Shown: piece by piece, positions 30,033 to 38,810 of the stretch
How the letters are laid out: each line of letters begins with the position of its first letter
Position numbering within the stretch: the stretch's first letter is position 1
Source of the DNA: Ectothiorhodospiraceae bacterium
Lineage (GTDB): Bacteria > Pseudomonadota > Gammaproteobacteria > XJ16 > Halofilaceae
Assembly (NCBI GenBank): GCA_007134775.1
Contig: SLKC01000009.1
Span: 41,797-105,796, forward strand
DNA: 64,000 bases
Direction of reading: 5' to 3'
The notes under the pieces: generated by a model
Told to the model about the DNA's origin: nothing
Databases searched by the model: none
Seen by the model: only the letters and a program-made list of their open reading frames with translations
Position numbers and translations under genes: made by a program

Positions 30033-31202
30033 GTGTGGGAATTGCTTTGGCTGCTGCTACCCGTTGCGGCCGCCAGTGGTTGGTGGGCTGGCCGGCGGCA
30101 TGGGCGCCGACAGGCCGAACGCAGCCAGCGCCATCCCTCAGGCGCGGAATATGTCCGTGGCCTGAATTATCTCCTTAACGAGCAACAGGACGAGGCGCTC
30201 GAGGTATTCATTCGACTCGTCGAGGTCGATAGTGAAACGATCGAGACCCATCTAGCACTGGGCAGCCTATTCCGCCGCCGAGGCGAGGTCGACCGTGCGA
30301 TCCGTATCCATCAGAATCTGATCGCGCGGCCGAACCTGGACGAAGGCAACCGCGGGTTCGCGCTGCTTGAGCTGGCCCGAGATTACATGAAGGCGGGCGT
30401 GCTCGACCGGGCAGAAGGGCTGTTCACCGAGCTGCTTGGATCGCGCACACACCAGGTCGAGGCCTGCCGGCAACTGCTCGTGATCTATGAGCGCGAGAGC
30501 GAATGGGAGCGGGCGATCGAGACGGCTCGCCGGCTCCAGCGCTGCAGCGGCCAGGACCAGGGCTACCTGATTGCGCATTACCACTGCGAACTCGCGGATC
30601 AGGCTCGGCGGCGCAGCGATCCCGGTGCCGCGCGACAATGCGCTGCGCGGGCACTGGCGGCCGATCCGAACAGTGTGCGAGCAAGTATCCTCGAAGGCGA
30701 CCTGGCGCTGGAAGCGGGGCGTGACCGGCGCGCCGTGCGCGCCTTTCGTCGGATTGAAAGTCAGGATCCGGCGTTCCTGCCCGAGGTGATCGATCGCCTA
30801 CTCGATGCGATGAGTCGAGCTGAGCATCCCTCGGTGCTCAAGGGCTACATTGATCAGCTTCGCGGTCGCTACAACGGCTTCACCGTCATCCGTGCCGCGA
30901 CGCGAGTGATTCGTGAGCATGAGGGGGAGGAAGCCGCGCGTGCCTTCTTCCGCGAACAGGTCGCACAACGCCCATCCCTGCGTGGACTGCGCGATTGGGT
31001 TGCCGCCGAGACGGAGCGTGCGAGCGAACGCACCCGTCCCAGTGCCGAGATCGTCCTCGGTATGCTCGACCAGCTCCTGGAGTCGAAACCGATCTATCAG
31101 TGTCACCAGTGCGGCCACCAGGGGCGCATCCTGCACTGGCAGTGCCCGAGCTGTCGACAGTGGAACGCGGTGAAGCCGATCATCGGGATCGAGGGTGAGT
31201 AA
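30033..31202 (+). CDS. lapB: Lipopolysaccharide assembly protein B
   Basis: A 389-residue protein, identical in length to E. coli LapB (YciM). It has an N-terminal membrane anchor (about 2-19), tetratricopeptide-type helical repeats through residue 340, and a C-terminal rubredoxin-like zinc site with Cys357, Cys360, Cys371 and Cys374 (CHQCGHQG and CPSC). LapB directs LpxC to FtsH to balance lipopolysaccharide and phospholipid synthesis. Start is GTG 30033, 2 bases after lapA. Confidence 0.95.
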   Translation: MWELLWLLLPVAAASGWWAGRRHGRRQAERSQRHPSGAEYVRGLNYLLNEQQDEALEVFIRLVEVDSETIETHLALGSLFRRRGEVDRAIRIHQNLIARPNLDEGNRGFALLELARDYMKAGVLDRAEGLFTELLGSRTHQVEACRQLLVIYERESEWERAIETARRLQRCSGQDQGYLIAHYHCELADQARRRSDPGAARQCAARALAADPNSVRASILEGDLALEAGRDRRAVRAFRRIESQDPAFLPEVIDRLLDAMSRAEHPSVLKGYIDQLRGRYNGFTVIRAATRVIREHEGEEAARAFFREQVAQRPSLRGLRDWVAAETERASERTRPSAEIVLGMLDQLLESKPIYQCHQCGHQGRILHWQCPSCRQWNAVKPIIGIEGE

Positions 31203-31206
31203 CGCG

Positions 31207-31938
31207 ATGCATCCCATCGACGGGGACCCGCGCATTGTCGTGGCCCTCGATTTCGCTGATCCGGCCGAAGCGATGGCACTGGTGGCCCGACTGGATCCGG
31301 CCCTTTGCCGGGTCAAGGTCGGCAAGGAGCTGTTCACGCGCGCCGGTCCGGCGCTGGTGGCCGATGTCCAGCGCCGTGGCTTCGAAGTGTTCCTCGACCT
31401 CAAGTTCCACGATATCCCATGCACGGTCGCCGCCGCCTGCCGGGCCGCTGCCGATCTGGGCGTCTGGATGGTCAATGTGCATGCCAGCGGCGGTGTGCGC
31501 ATGCTCGCCGCTGCGCGCGAAGCACTCGGCGCGGCGAACCCGGATCGGCCATGGCTGGTTGCGGTTACCGTGTTGACCAGCCTGGAGCGGAGCGATCTGG
31601 CGGCCCTCGGGCTGGATGAGGAGCCCCTCGTGCTTGCGACGCGGCTGGCCGATCTCGCGGCTCGGGGCGGTTGCGATGGCGTCGTGTGCTCGGCACACGA
31701 GGCCGCTGCCCTGCGAGCGACCCACGGCCCCACTTTTGTGCTGGTCACGCCCGGTATCCGGCCGGCGACGGCCGCCGGTGATGATCAGCGTCGGATCATG
31801 GGGCCGAGCGAAGCACTCGCGGCGGGATCCGACTATCTGGTCATTGGGCGGCCGATCACGGCGGCCCCCGATCCCGCTGCAGCGCTGCGCACGGTGAGCG
31901 CAGAGATCAACACCCGCAGTGAAGGCCACGGAACCTGA
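31207..31938 (+). CDS. pyrF: Orotidine 5'-phosphate decarboxylase
   Basis: A 243-residue TIM-barrel enzyme making UMP. The catalytic DxKxxD motif is visible as LDLKFHDIP, the N-terminus has VALDFAD, and the phosphate-binding end has TPGIRP. ATG 31207 follows GAGGGTGAG; a GTG at 31195 would overlap lapB by 8 bases and is the alternative. lapB-pyrF is the conserved order in gammaproteobacteria. Confidence 0.95.
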   Translation: MHPIDGDPRIVVALDFADPAEAMALVARLDPALCRVKVGKELFTRAGPALVADVQRRGFEVFLDLKFHDIPCTVAAACRAAADLGVWMVNVHASGGVRMLAAAREALGAANPDRPWLVAVTVLTSLERSDLAALGLDEEPLVLATRLADLAARGGCDGVVCSAHEAAALRATHGPTFVLVTPGIRPATAAGDDQRRIMGPSEALAAGSDYLVIGRPITAAPDPAAALRTVSAEINTRSEGHGT

Positions 31939-31960
31939 AAATGTGACACAGTTCACATCG
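31939..31960 (+). promoter_or_regulatory. CRP (cAMP receptor protein) binding site
   Basis: The core TGTGA (31942-31946), six bases, TCACA (31953-31957) is a perfect CRP half-site pair, with further consensus matches outside it (AA before, T after). Its centre (31949.5) is about 60-61 bases upstream of the start expected from the TATTAT at 31998-32003, which is the class I CRP activation position. No good -35 box is present, as expected for an activator-dependent promoter. Confidence 0.65.
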
Positions 31961-31993
31961 CGCGAGCGTCTGGGCCGAAGCCCCAGTGCGCGC

Positions 31994-32013
31994 GTGGTAT
32001 TATTTTTTACCAC
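31994..32013 (+). promoter_or_regulatory. -10 region with overlapping AT-rich palindrome
   Basis: TATTAT (31998-32003) is a five-of-six match to the -10 box. It lies inside a perfect inverted repeat GTGGTA (31994-31999), eight T/A bases, TACCAC (32008-32013). The palindrome could be an operator for a second regulator, since it would cover the -10 region and the transcription start near 32010. Confidence 0.45.
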
Positions 32014-32037
32014 ATGAATTCTTTATGAGGTTGGTGC

Positions 32038-32805
32038 ATGCGTCTGCAGGTACTCGGCTGTAGCGGCGGGATTGGTCCGGGAGCCAAAACCACCTCTCTG
32101 CTGCTCGACGGCGACATTCTGATCGATGCGGGGACGGGGATCTGCGACCTGGAGTGGGACCAGCTCCAGGGCATCCGACACGTCTTCCTTACGCATTCGC
32201 ACATGGACCATGTCTTTGGTATCCCGCTGCTCATCGATGCCCTCTTCGTCCATCTCGACACACCGCTGACCATCCATGCACTGCCCGAGACGATCGAGGC
32301 GCTGGGTGCGCACATTTTCAACTGGAGCATCTGGCCGGATTTCCGCCAGTTGCCCGAGCCGGAGCGCTCGTTGTTGCGTTTCTCGCCAATGGCCCCGGGG
32401 GAAGTGCGCACTGTTGGCGACCGCTCGATCGAGATGATCGAGGTGCAACACGCAGTCCCCGCGGCCGGCTTCCTGGTCAGCGATGGCGAGGGCGCCCGTT
32501 TCTGCTTCAGCGGTGATACCGGGGTCAACGACAGCCTCTGGCCCGCTCTCAATCGGGTCGACCGTCTCGACCTGCTTATTATCGAATGCGCCTTCGCCGA
32601 CGAGCTCGCCGAACTCGCCGGTGCGGCCGGCCACTACGTGCCGGCGACCTTGGTCACTGACCTGGCCCGGCTGGACGGTGACGCCCGGATCGCGATTACC
32701 CATATCAAACCGGGGCAAGAGGAACAGATCATGGCGCAGCTTGCAGAGGCGGCACCGTGGCGCGGCTTCCACCGCCTTCGAGCCGGAGACGTCTTCACGC
32801 TATAA
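32038..32805 (+). CDS. Class II 3',5'-cyclic-nucleotide phosphodiesterase (metallo-beta-lactamase fold)
   Basis: A 255-residue hydrolase of the metallo-beta-lactamase fold. The metal motif HSHMDH is at residues 53-58 (HxHxDH), followed by VFGIPLLIDAL as in class II cyclic-nucleotide phosphodiesterases. Further ligands are likely His in VQHAVP, Asp in FSGDTG and His in ITHIKPG. It would hydrolyse cAMP or cGMP in the cytoplasm or periplasm; no signal peptide is seen, so cytoplasm is likely. The CRP-like site upstream supports a cAMP role. A generic MBL or RNase Z-like hydrolase is the alternative. Confidence 0.78.
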   Translation: MRLQVLGCSGGIGPGAKTTSLLLDGDILIDAGTGICDLEWDQLQGIRHVFLTHSHMDHVFGIPLLIDALFVHLDTPLTIHALPETIEALGAHIFNWSIWPDFRQLPEPERSLLRFSPMAPGEVRTVGDRSIEMIEVQHAVPAAGFLVSDGEGARFCFSGDTGVNDSLWPALNRVDRLDLLIIECAFADELAELAGAAGHYVPATLVTDLARLDGDARIAITHIKPGQEEQIMAQLAEAAPWRGFHRLRAGDVFTL

Positions 32806-32859
32806 TGGAATTCACCTTAACGAACCCGCCGGACGATCCAGGCCGCGGAGGACGCTACC

Positions 32860-34224
32860 TTGTTCGACAGCCTCAGTGAGCGCCTTGGCAAGACGCTCAA
32901 GCAGATTCGTGGTCAGGGGCGCCTGACCGAAGACAATATTCGCGATGCGCTGCGCGAGGTGCGCATGGCCCTACTCGAGGCCGACGTCGCGCTGCCCGTG
33001 GTTAAGCAGTTCATCGAGCGCACGCGTGAACGTGCTCTCGGCCGCGAAGTCGTCGGCAGCGTGTCGCCCGGCCAGGCGCTGGTCAAGGTCGTCCAGGACG
33101 AACTCGTCGCCGTAATGGGCGGCGAAAGTGCCGAGCTTGATCTGCGGGCACAGCCGCCTGCCGTCGTCCTGGTTGCAGGTTTGCAGGGTGCGGGCAAGAC
33201 GACGACGATCGCGAAACTCGCCCGGCGTCTGCGCGAACGCGAGCGCAAGCGGGTTGCCGTCGCCAGCGCCGATATCCACCGCCCGGCCGCGCGCGACCAG
33301 CTGGCGACCCTGGCGCGGGAGGTCGGTGCCGATTATCTCGCCGGGGCGCATGCGGACAGCGCCGAGGCGATTGGCCGGGCCGCACTCGACGAAGCACGGC
33401 GCGGGGGTTACGACATCGTGCTGCTCGATACCGCGGGACGACTCGCCATCGACGAAGCGATGATGGCGGAGATCCGCGCGGTGCACGCGGCGGTGTCACC
33501 GGTTGAGACCCTTTTTGTCGTCGACAGCCTCAGTGGTCAGGATGCCGCCCGGACCGCACAGGCCTTCGACGAGGCGCTGCCCTTGACCGGCGTTGTACTG
33601 ACGAAGACGGACGGAGACGCGCGCGGTGGTGCGGCCCTCTCGGTGCGCATGGTCACGGGCAAGCCGATCAAGTTCCTCGGGGCCGGGGAGAAGACGGATG
33701 CGCTCGAGGCGTTTCATCCAGACCGAGTGGCGTCACGCATTCTCGGCATGGGGGACGTCGTCAGCCTCGTCGAGGAGGCGGAACAGCAGGTCGATGCCGA
33801 CAAGGCGGAGAAGCTGCAGCGCAAATTGAAGAAGGGCAAGAGCTTCGATCTCGCCGATCTGCGCGACCAGCTTGAGGAGATGAACAAGATGGGTGGGCTC
33901 GCGGGCGTGATGGACAAGCTCCCCGGCATGGGCAACATGTCCCAGTCCGCCCTGGAGAAGGCCACGGGTATGGCCAATCCGCGCCGGCAGATCGCGATCA
34001 TCAATTCGATGACGCCGAAGGAGCGCCGTTGGCCGCAGACGATCAACGGATCTCGCAAGCGCCGCATCGCTCAGGGCGCCGGCACCACGGTCCAGGACGT
34101 CAATCGCTTGCTCAAGCAGCATACCCAGATGTCGAAGATGATGAAGAAGATGTCGAAGAAGGGCGGTGCCGAGAAGATGATGCGTGGCATGAAGGGCCGC
34201 ATGCCCCCGGGCATGGGACTCTAG
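32860..34224 (+). CDS. ffh: Signal recognition particle protein Ffh
   Basis: A 454-residue GTPase that, with 4.5S RNA, targets nascent membrane proteins to FtsY. The N domain (1-90), the G domain with P-loop GLQGAGKTTTIAKLA, DTAGR and TKTDGDARGG, and the methionine-rich M domain (about 325-454, ending MMRGMKGRMPPGMGL) are all complete. Translation starts at TTG 32860, supported by GGAGGA at 32847-32852. rpsP, which commonly follows ffh, is absent; a repeat element and a convergent fimX-like gene follow instead. Confidence 0.97.
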   Translation: MFDSLSERLGKTLKQIRGQGRLTEDNIRDALREVRMALLEADVALPVVKQFIERTRERALGREVVGSVSPGQALVKVVQDELVAVMGGESAELDLRAQPPAVVLVAGLQGAGKTTTIAKLARRLRERERKRVAVASADIHRPAARDQLATLAREVGADYLAGAHADSAEAIGRAALDEARRGGYDIVLLDTAGRLAIDEAMMAEIRAVHAAVSPVETLFVVDSLSGQDAARTAQAFDEALPLTGVVLTKTDGDARGGAALSVRMVTGKPIKFLGAGEKTDALEAFHPDRVASRILGMGDVVSLVEEAEQQVDADKAEKLQRKLKKGKSFDLADLRDQLEEMNKMGGLAGVMDKLPGMGNMSQSALEKATGMANPRRQIAIINSMTPKERRWPQTINGSRKRRIAQGAGTTVQDVNRLLKQHTQMSKMMKKMSKKGGAEKMMRGMKGRMPPGMGL

Positions 34225-34270
34225 TGGGGGCCCCGGGCGTTGCGGACATGCCTTGTAGATACCCCCTCGA

Positions 34271-34419
34271 AGGGTGTTTACCAATAGCGGCCCGCGGCAA
34301 TGTCAGTGCCCACCGCTCCCGTGGGAGCGGGCTTGCCCGCGCACTGGACGAACGGGCCGGTTTCCCAGGCCCGCTCCGCGCGCAAGCGCGCGCCTACCGG
34401 CAGGGTCTGTAAACACCCT
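34271..34419. repeat. 149-bp palindromic element (REPIN/MITE-like)
   Basis: An 11-bp perfect terminal inverted repeat, AGGGTGTTTAC (34271-34281) and GTAAACACCCT (34409-34419), encloses two oppositely oriented REP-like sequences. The first reads GTGGGAGCGGGCTTGCCCGC from 34321 on the plus strand. The second, on the minus strand, has the same layout with GCGCGCTTGCGCGC as its hairpin (about 34375-34396). The first also forms a perfect 8-bp stem CCGCTCCC/GGGAGCGG (34313-34330). This resembles REP doublets mobilised by RAYT transposases elsewhere in a genome. It fills most of the space between the convergent ffh and fimX-like genes. Confidence 0.7.
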
Positions 34420-34420
34420 C

Positions 34421-36505
34421 TCAGATCGTCATGGCGCTGAAGTCGTAGTTGAGATCGCGCATGGGACGCTGCAGGAATTCGCCCTGGATCATGTCCGGTC
34501 CTAGTGTCCAGATGACCGTGAGGGTGCTCGCGTCTGCGACACCGGGGCAGATGGTGGACTTGCCCTGACTGCGTGCTTCCTGGGCCAGCTCCCGGAGTGC
34601 ATCCTGGTTCTGCTGGTTGGTCGCCAGCCCTTCCATGAATTCCGGGCTCAGTCGCAAGAAATCCGTCTCCACGTGGCGTAGGAGCACGAATGGCTCGTTG
34701 CCGTGGCCGAACTGGCTCAGGCTCATACGGCAACCGATTTTGTGGATTGCCCGGGCAAATGCGCTGGCCTTCTTCATGCGATAGGCGGCTGCCGCCGCCT
34801 CGGCCTCGAACACGATGGTCTGGGCAGGCAGTCGCGTCTGCTTGACGCAATCGTGGATCCAGCGGAACAGGCCCGTGTCATCAAACGCGGTACCTGATAG
34901 CGGGATGAAGAGCGTGGTCTCGGTGCTCTGCGCCTGGGCCACCTTCAGGCGATTGAGTGCATGCTGGATCACCCAGCGATCCAGTCCCTTCGCCATGCCG
35001 GTGCGCTCGGCCGCTGCGAACAGCTCGGCGGTTTTGCCGCGGTCAAGGGGATTGTGCCCTTCATCGAGTACCTCTACCTGGACCTGATAGCGCGGTACCG
35101 TATCGCCGCCGAGGTTGACGATTGGCTGATAGAGCAGCCGCAGCCGATCACCTTCCAAGGTCGCGCGGATCGTCTCGGCCCACCGCTGGTCGAGTTCCCT
35201 CTGGGACATCTCGCCCGCCTTCGGGGCATAGATGTGGTGGTGGTTGGGGCCCGGCTTTCGCGCCTCGGCGAGCGCACGCTCGGCGCGTGCGTGGGTCTCG
35301 TTCGCGTCCGCCGTCCCTCCCGTGATCCGTACAATCCCGGCCGATACCGTTGTAGTGATCGAGTGGTCGTCTACCTCACAGATGTGGTCCTTGATCTGCT
35401 CGCGCACGCGGGTGATGAAGGCGTCGAGTTCGTCGCGATCGCTCGTATCGGTCAGCAGGGCGTAGGTGGCGCCCTCCACACGAGCGAGGCAGTCCTCGCT
35501 GCCGATCGCTCCGGCAAGCGCGCCGCCGATGGAAGCGATGACGCTGTCGCCACCGACTACCCCGATGTTCTTGCGCAGCTCGTCGAAGCCGTCGATCTGG
35601 AACAGCACGAGCGCTGATTCACGGTGGCCGGCGTCGGCCTGACTGATCGCCTGCCCGAGGACCTGCATGAAATACTGACGGTTGTAGAGCCCGGTCAGGC
35701 TCTCGCGCCGACTGAGCATGTCGAGCTGGCGTTCGAGCTCTTCAGTATTGCCCGGATCCCGAATGATGATCTGGCTGCAGGCCTCGCCCTCGATTGAGGC
35801 CCGTGAGAACTCGACCTCGGCGGCGAAGGTTTCGCCGTTGCTCTTTCGCAGCGACAGCTCCAGCTCACCGACGGCCTCCTCGCTATTGGAGAAGCTGCGC
35901 AGGAACTCCTTGAGCTTGTCACGATCCTTGCCGTCGACCATATCCATCATCGGCGTCCCTTCGAGCTCTTCGAAGGCCGGATAGCCGAAGCGCTCCAAGT
36001 AGGCATCATTGGCCAATACGTGCATGCCGGCGTGGATATAGGCGATGGCGTCGCGCGAGGTCGCCATGAGTGCACGTGCGCGCTGTTCGCTCTCACGGTA
36101 GGCGGATTCGAGGAAGCGGGCCTGGCGCCGGGCCCGTACATTGCCGAATTCGCGCAGCAGGACACGCCGTAGATGTTCGGTGTCTTCGAGCGTACAGCGG
36201 TCGACCGCGCCGATGCGCATGGCTTGAGCCGTGCTCCAGTCGTCGCCGATTGCGATCACGGGCAGCAGGCTGCCGCGTTCGCGGATCGCGGCAACGGTCT
36301 GTTCCAGCGTCGTATCCAGCGCGTTGAGTATGTGGACCAAGATGTCGTACTGTTGGCCATCGAGGGCGTCGCCCAGTTCGTCCGGGGTCTCCACACGTTG
36401 CGTTCGCGGGGGGTGGCCGGCGGCGCGAATCATCGACGTCAGTTGTTCGGCCTCGTCGGGTGCGTCGCCGACGACGAGTAGCCGCAGAACTGAATCCTTG
36501 CTCAA
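34421..36505 (-). CDS. fimX: FimX-like c-di-GMP receptor (REC-PAS-degenerate GGDEF-degenerate EAL)
   Basis: A 694-residue cytoplasmic protein with the FimX layout: receiver-like domain (about 7-120, lacking a clear phospho-Asp pocket), PAS (about 135-250), GGDEF-like (about 265-430) and EAL-like (about 445-690). The GGDEF signature is replaced by EGATY (344-348) and EAL by EVL (478-480, as in Pseudomonas FimX). The usual EAL loop DDFGTG is SQFGHG, so neither synthesis nor hydrolysis of c-di-GMP is expected. FimX binds c-di-GMP through the EAL domain and controls type IV pilus assembly and twitching; no pilus genes are in this window. The gene is alone, with its stop 2 bases from the repeat element. 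Confidence 0.82.
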   Translation of the reverse strand: MSKDSVLRLLVVGDAPDEAEQLTSMIRAAGHPPRTQRVETPDELGDALDGQQYDILVHILNALDTTLEQTVAAIRERGSLLPVIAIGDDWSTAQAMRIGAVDRCTLEDTEHLRRVLLREFGNVRARRQARFLESAYRESEQRARALMATSRDAIAYIHAGMHVLANDAYLERFGYPAFEELEGTPMMDMVDGKDRDKLKEFLRSFSNSEEAVGELELSLRKSNGETFAAEVEFSRASIEGEACSQIIIRDPGNTEELERQLDMLSRRESLTGLYNRQYFMQVLGQAISQADAGHRESALVLFQIDGFDELRKNIGVVGGDSVIASIGGALAGAIGSEDCLARVEGATYALLTDTSDRDELDAFITRVREQIKDHICEVDDHSITTTVSAGIVRITGGTADANETHARAERALAEARKPGPNHHHIYAPKAGEMSQRELDQRWAETIRATLEGDRLRLLYQPIVNLGGDTVPRYQVQVEVLDEGHNPLDRGKTAELFAAAERTGMAKGLDRWVIQHALNRLKVAQAQSTETTLFIPLSGTAFDDTGLFRWIHDCVKQTRLPAQTIVFEAEAAAAAYRMKKASAFARAIHKIGCRMSLSQFGHGNEPFVLLRHVETDFLRLSPEFMEGLATNQQNQDALRELAQEARSQGKSTICPGVADASTLTVIWTLGPDMIQGEFLQRPMRDLNYDFSAMTI

Positions 36506-36596
36506 GAAAGGACTCCTGATACGGGTTGCAACGGGTTAGCGCAGCGCCAGTGCATCTCGCGGTTGGGGAGCTGGGCACGGGCTTGGGTGCTGTCTG

Positions 36597-37216
36597 TCAT
36601 GATGTCGCGTCCTCCAGTGCACGCCAGTCCCATTCGATCGGTGTCTTGCCTGGCCTGTTCGGTACTTCACGCACGAGTCGCGGTACCCGATAGCCCGGTA
36701 GCGCGGCCGCCGCAGCCGCCAGCAGGCGTGCGGCGCGTGGCTCAGCGACGGCGAAATGGGCAGCCCCGCGAACCGGATCCAGCAGGTGCAGATAATACGG
36801 TAGCACGCCGCATGCGAACAGGCGTCGCGGCAGATCGATCAGCGCCTGCGGGGTCTCATTAACGCTCCGTAACAGTACGGCCTGGTTCAGCACGGTTGCA
36901 CCGCTCGCGCGCAGCCCCGCGATGGCCTCCGCCACGGCGCCATCGATTCCGCGCGCATGGTGGGCGTGGATGACCACGACTTGCTGCAGTCGGCCCCGAC
37001 CGATCCAACTCAAAAGGGGGCCTGATCGATCCGGCTGGGCAGCACGACCGGCAGGCGCGTATGCAGGCGCAGCGTGTCGACGTGGCGAATGGCCTCGATC
37101 CGCTCGACCAGGCCAGCCAGGATTCGGTCATTGAGTGAGAGCGGGTCGCGTACCGCCGAGCGCAGCTCGCGCTGCCACGGGGCTACATTTTTTTGCTCGG
37201 TGGTTACGGGTATCAT
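36597..37216 (-). pseudogene. epmB: Broken EF-P--(R)-beta-lysine-forming 2,3-aminomutase (EpmB/KamA family)
   Basis: A remnant of the radical-SAM enzyme that makes beta-lysine for EF-P. From ATG 37216 the first 24 residues match the EpmB N-terminus ([12 protein letters not shown]), then the sequence jumps at Asp-Pro to the middle of the protein ([18 protein letters not shown], then LRLHTRLPVVLPSRI). About 120-130 residues are missing, including the CxxxCxxC cluster motif. The frame then ends at a TGA (37010-37012) just after a CCCCCTTTT run (minus-strand reading). The homology continues in another frame from about 37009 to 36597 (VLNQAVLLRSVNE, GVLPYYLHLLDPVRGAAHF, KTPIEWD). One missing (or two extra) bases explain the shift. 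It cannot encode a working EpmB. It diverges from efp. Confidence 0.88.
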
Positions 37217-37255
37217 GGGGGGCTAATTTTTCCCGCCATCCACGATGAGGGTCAA

Positions 37256-37825
37256 ATGGCGACATACAGTACCAACGAATTCCGGGGTGGCCTCAAGATC
37301 ATGCTCGATGGCGACCCCCATGCCATTGTCGAGAATGAGTTCGTCAAGCCTGGCAAGGGGCAGGCCTTCAACCGTGTCAAGGTGCGCAACCTGCAGACGG
37401 GGCGCGTCGTCGAGCGGACTTTCAAGTCGGGCGAAACGGTGGAGGCCGCCGACGTCATCGACACCGAGATGACGTATCTCTACACCGATGGCGAATATTG
37501 GCACTTCATGGATCCGAATACCTTTGACCAAATCGCCGCCGATGAGCGTGCGGTCGGGGATTCGGCCAAGTGGCTGCGTGAGCAGGACACCTGCGAGGTG
37601 ACGCTCTACAACGGCGAGCCCTTGACCGTTCAGGCACCGAGCTTCGTCGAACTGCGCATCACGCAGACGGATCCGGGTATCCGCGGCGACACCGCACAAG
37701 GTGGCACGAAGCCGGCTACGCTGGAGACGGGGGCGGTGGTCAAGGTGCCGCTGTTCATCGAAGAGGGCGAAGTGATCCGGGTGGATACGCGCAAGGGTGA
37801 ATACGTCGGCCGCGTCAAGTCCTGA
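37256..37825 (+). CDS. efp: Elongation factor P
   Basis: A 189-residue, three-domain translation factor that rescues ribosomes stalled at polyproline. The modification site is intact: Lys34 in the loop VKPGKGQAF, the same as in E. coli, where it receives beta-lysine. ATG 37256 has GAGG upstream; the frame opens earlier (37193) but without homology. The gene diverges from the epmB remnant across 39 bases, so its promoter (TATCAT at 37211-37216 is a candidate -10) must overlap the remnant's 5' end. Confidence 0.97.
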   Translation: MATYSTNEFRGGLKIMLDGDPHAIVENEFVKPGKGQAFNRVKVRNLQTGRVVERTFKSGETVEAADVIDTEMTYLYTDGEYWHFMDPNTFDQIAADERAVGDSAKWLREQDTCEVTLYNGEPLTVQAPSFVELRITQTDPGIRGDTAQGGTKPATLETGAVVKVPLFIEEGEVIRVDTRKGEYVGRVKS

Positions 37826-38792
37826 CCCGACGCCGTGGCGTCCCGGCGCGGACGCGGCCACGCTGCAGCTGCGCTCACGTATGCGCGAGCGCGTGCGCGC
37901 CTTCTTCGCCGCCTCGGACGCGCTGGAGGTCGAGACGCCGCTGCTCTGCCGTACCGTGCCCGCGGAAGCGGCTATTCAGCCGGTCACGGCGGCAGTGGAC
38001 GGACACGAGCACTGGCTGCGGACCTCCCCCGAGTCGGCGATGAAGCGCCTGCTCGCCGCGGGCATCGGTGACTGCTGGCAGCTCGGCCCGGTCTTCCGTG
38101 ATGGCGAAGAGGGAACGCATCACCAGCCCGAGTTCACGTTGCTGGAGTGGTACCGGGTCGGTTTCGACCACCATGAGCTGATGGACGAGGTCGAGGCCCT
38201 GGTCGCGGCGGCCTGTGCTGGCGAGCGCACTGTGCCGGTAGCGGCTCGGTGGCGTTGGCGTGACGCCTTTGTCGCCACCCTCGACGTCGATCCATTGGTG
38301 GCCGACGTCGCGGAGCTGCGACGGGCGTCCCACGAAGCGGGTGCAGGGGCAGTAACCGGCCTTGCACCGGATGACCGCACCGGCTGGCTCGACTGGCTAC
38401 TCGCCGCGGTCGTCGTGCCCCGGTTGTCCGCCGAAATCCCGCTCTTTCTGCACGGCTGGCCCATCGGCCAGGCGGCACTGGCCCGCGCGGAGGATGACGA
38501 TCCGGCGCTGGCGGCCCGGTTTGAGCTCTATTGGCAGGGGGTGGAGCTGGCCAACGGCTTCCGCGAGCTGACCGATGGCGCTGAACAGCGGCGCCGCCTC
38601 GAGGCGGAGCGCTCACGGATGGCGCGACAGGGCGAGGCCCTACCCCCGCTGGATGAGCCGTTGCTCGCCGCGCTGGACGCGGGTCTGCCCGATGCGGCTG
38701 GGGTCGCGCTCGGCTTCGATCGTCTCGTCATGCTCGCCGCTGGTGTCAGCAGCCTCGATCAGGTCATGGCCTTCTCCTTCCGGCGTGCTTGA
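37797..38792 (+). CDS. epmA: EF-P--lysine ligase (GenX/PoxA/YjeA)
   Basis: A 331-residue class II lysyl-tRNA synthetase paralogue without the anticodon-binding domain; it joins (beta-)lysine to EF-P Lys34. Motif 2 ([20 protein letters not shown]) and motif 3 ([12 protein letters not shown], with the Ala characteristic of EpmA rather than LysRS Gly) are intact. GTG 37797 is the only reasonable start, giving a 29-base overlap with efp and a conserved Trp near residue 14. The partner epmB is broken next door, so the ligase may use alpha-lysine, or beta-lysine from another source. Confidence 0.93.
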   Translation: MNTSAASSPDPTPWRPGADAATLQLRSRMRERVRAFFAASDALEVETPLLCRTVPAEAAIQPVTAAVDGHEHWLRTSPESAMKRLLAAGIGDCWQLGPVFRDGEEGTHHQPEFTLLEWYRVGFDHHELMDEVEALVAAACAGERTVPVAARWRWRDAFVATLDVDPLVADVAELRRASHEAGAGAVTGLAPDDRTGWLDWLLAAVVVPRLSAEIPLFLHGWPIGQAALARAEDDDPALAARFELYWQGVELANGFRELTDGAEQRRRLEAERSRMARQGEALPPLDEPLLAALDAGLPDAAGVALGFDRLVMLAAGVSSLDQVMAFSFRRA

Positions 38793-38810
38793 ATCGAGCG
38801 TGGAGTCCGC

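Noticed and set aside
36597..37216. Two separate small genes, or programmed frameshifting in epmB
   Set aside because: Both pieces align to one EpmB protein, and the essential radical-SAM cysteines are missing, so frameshifting would not restore function. A pseudogene is the simpler reading.
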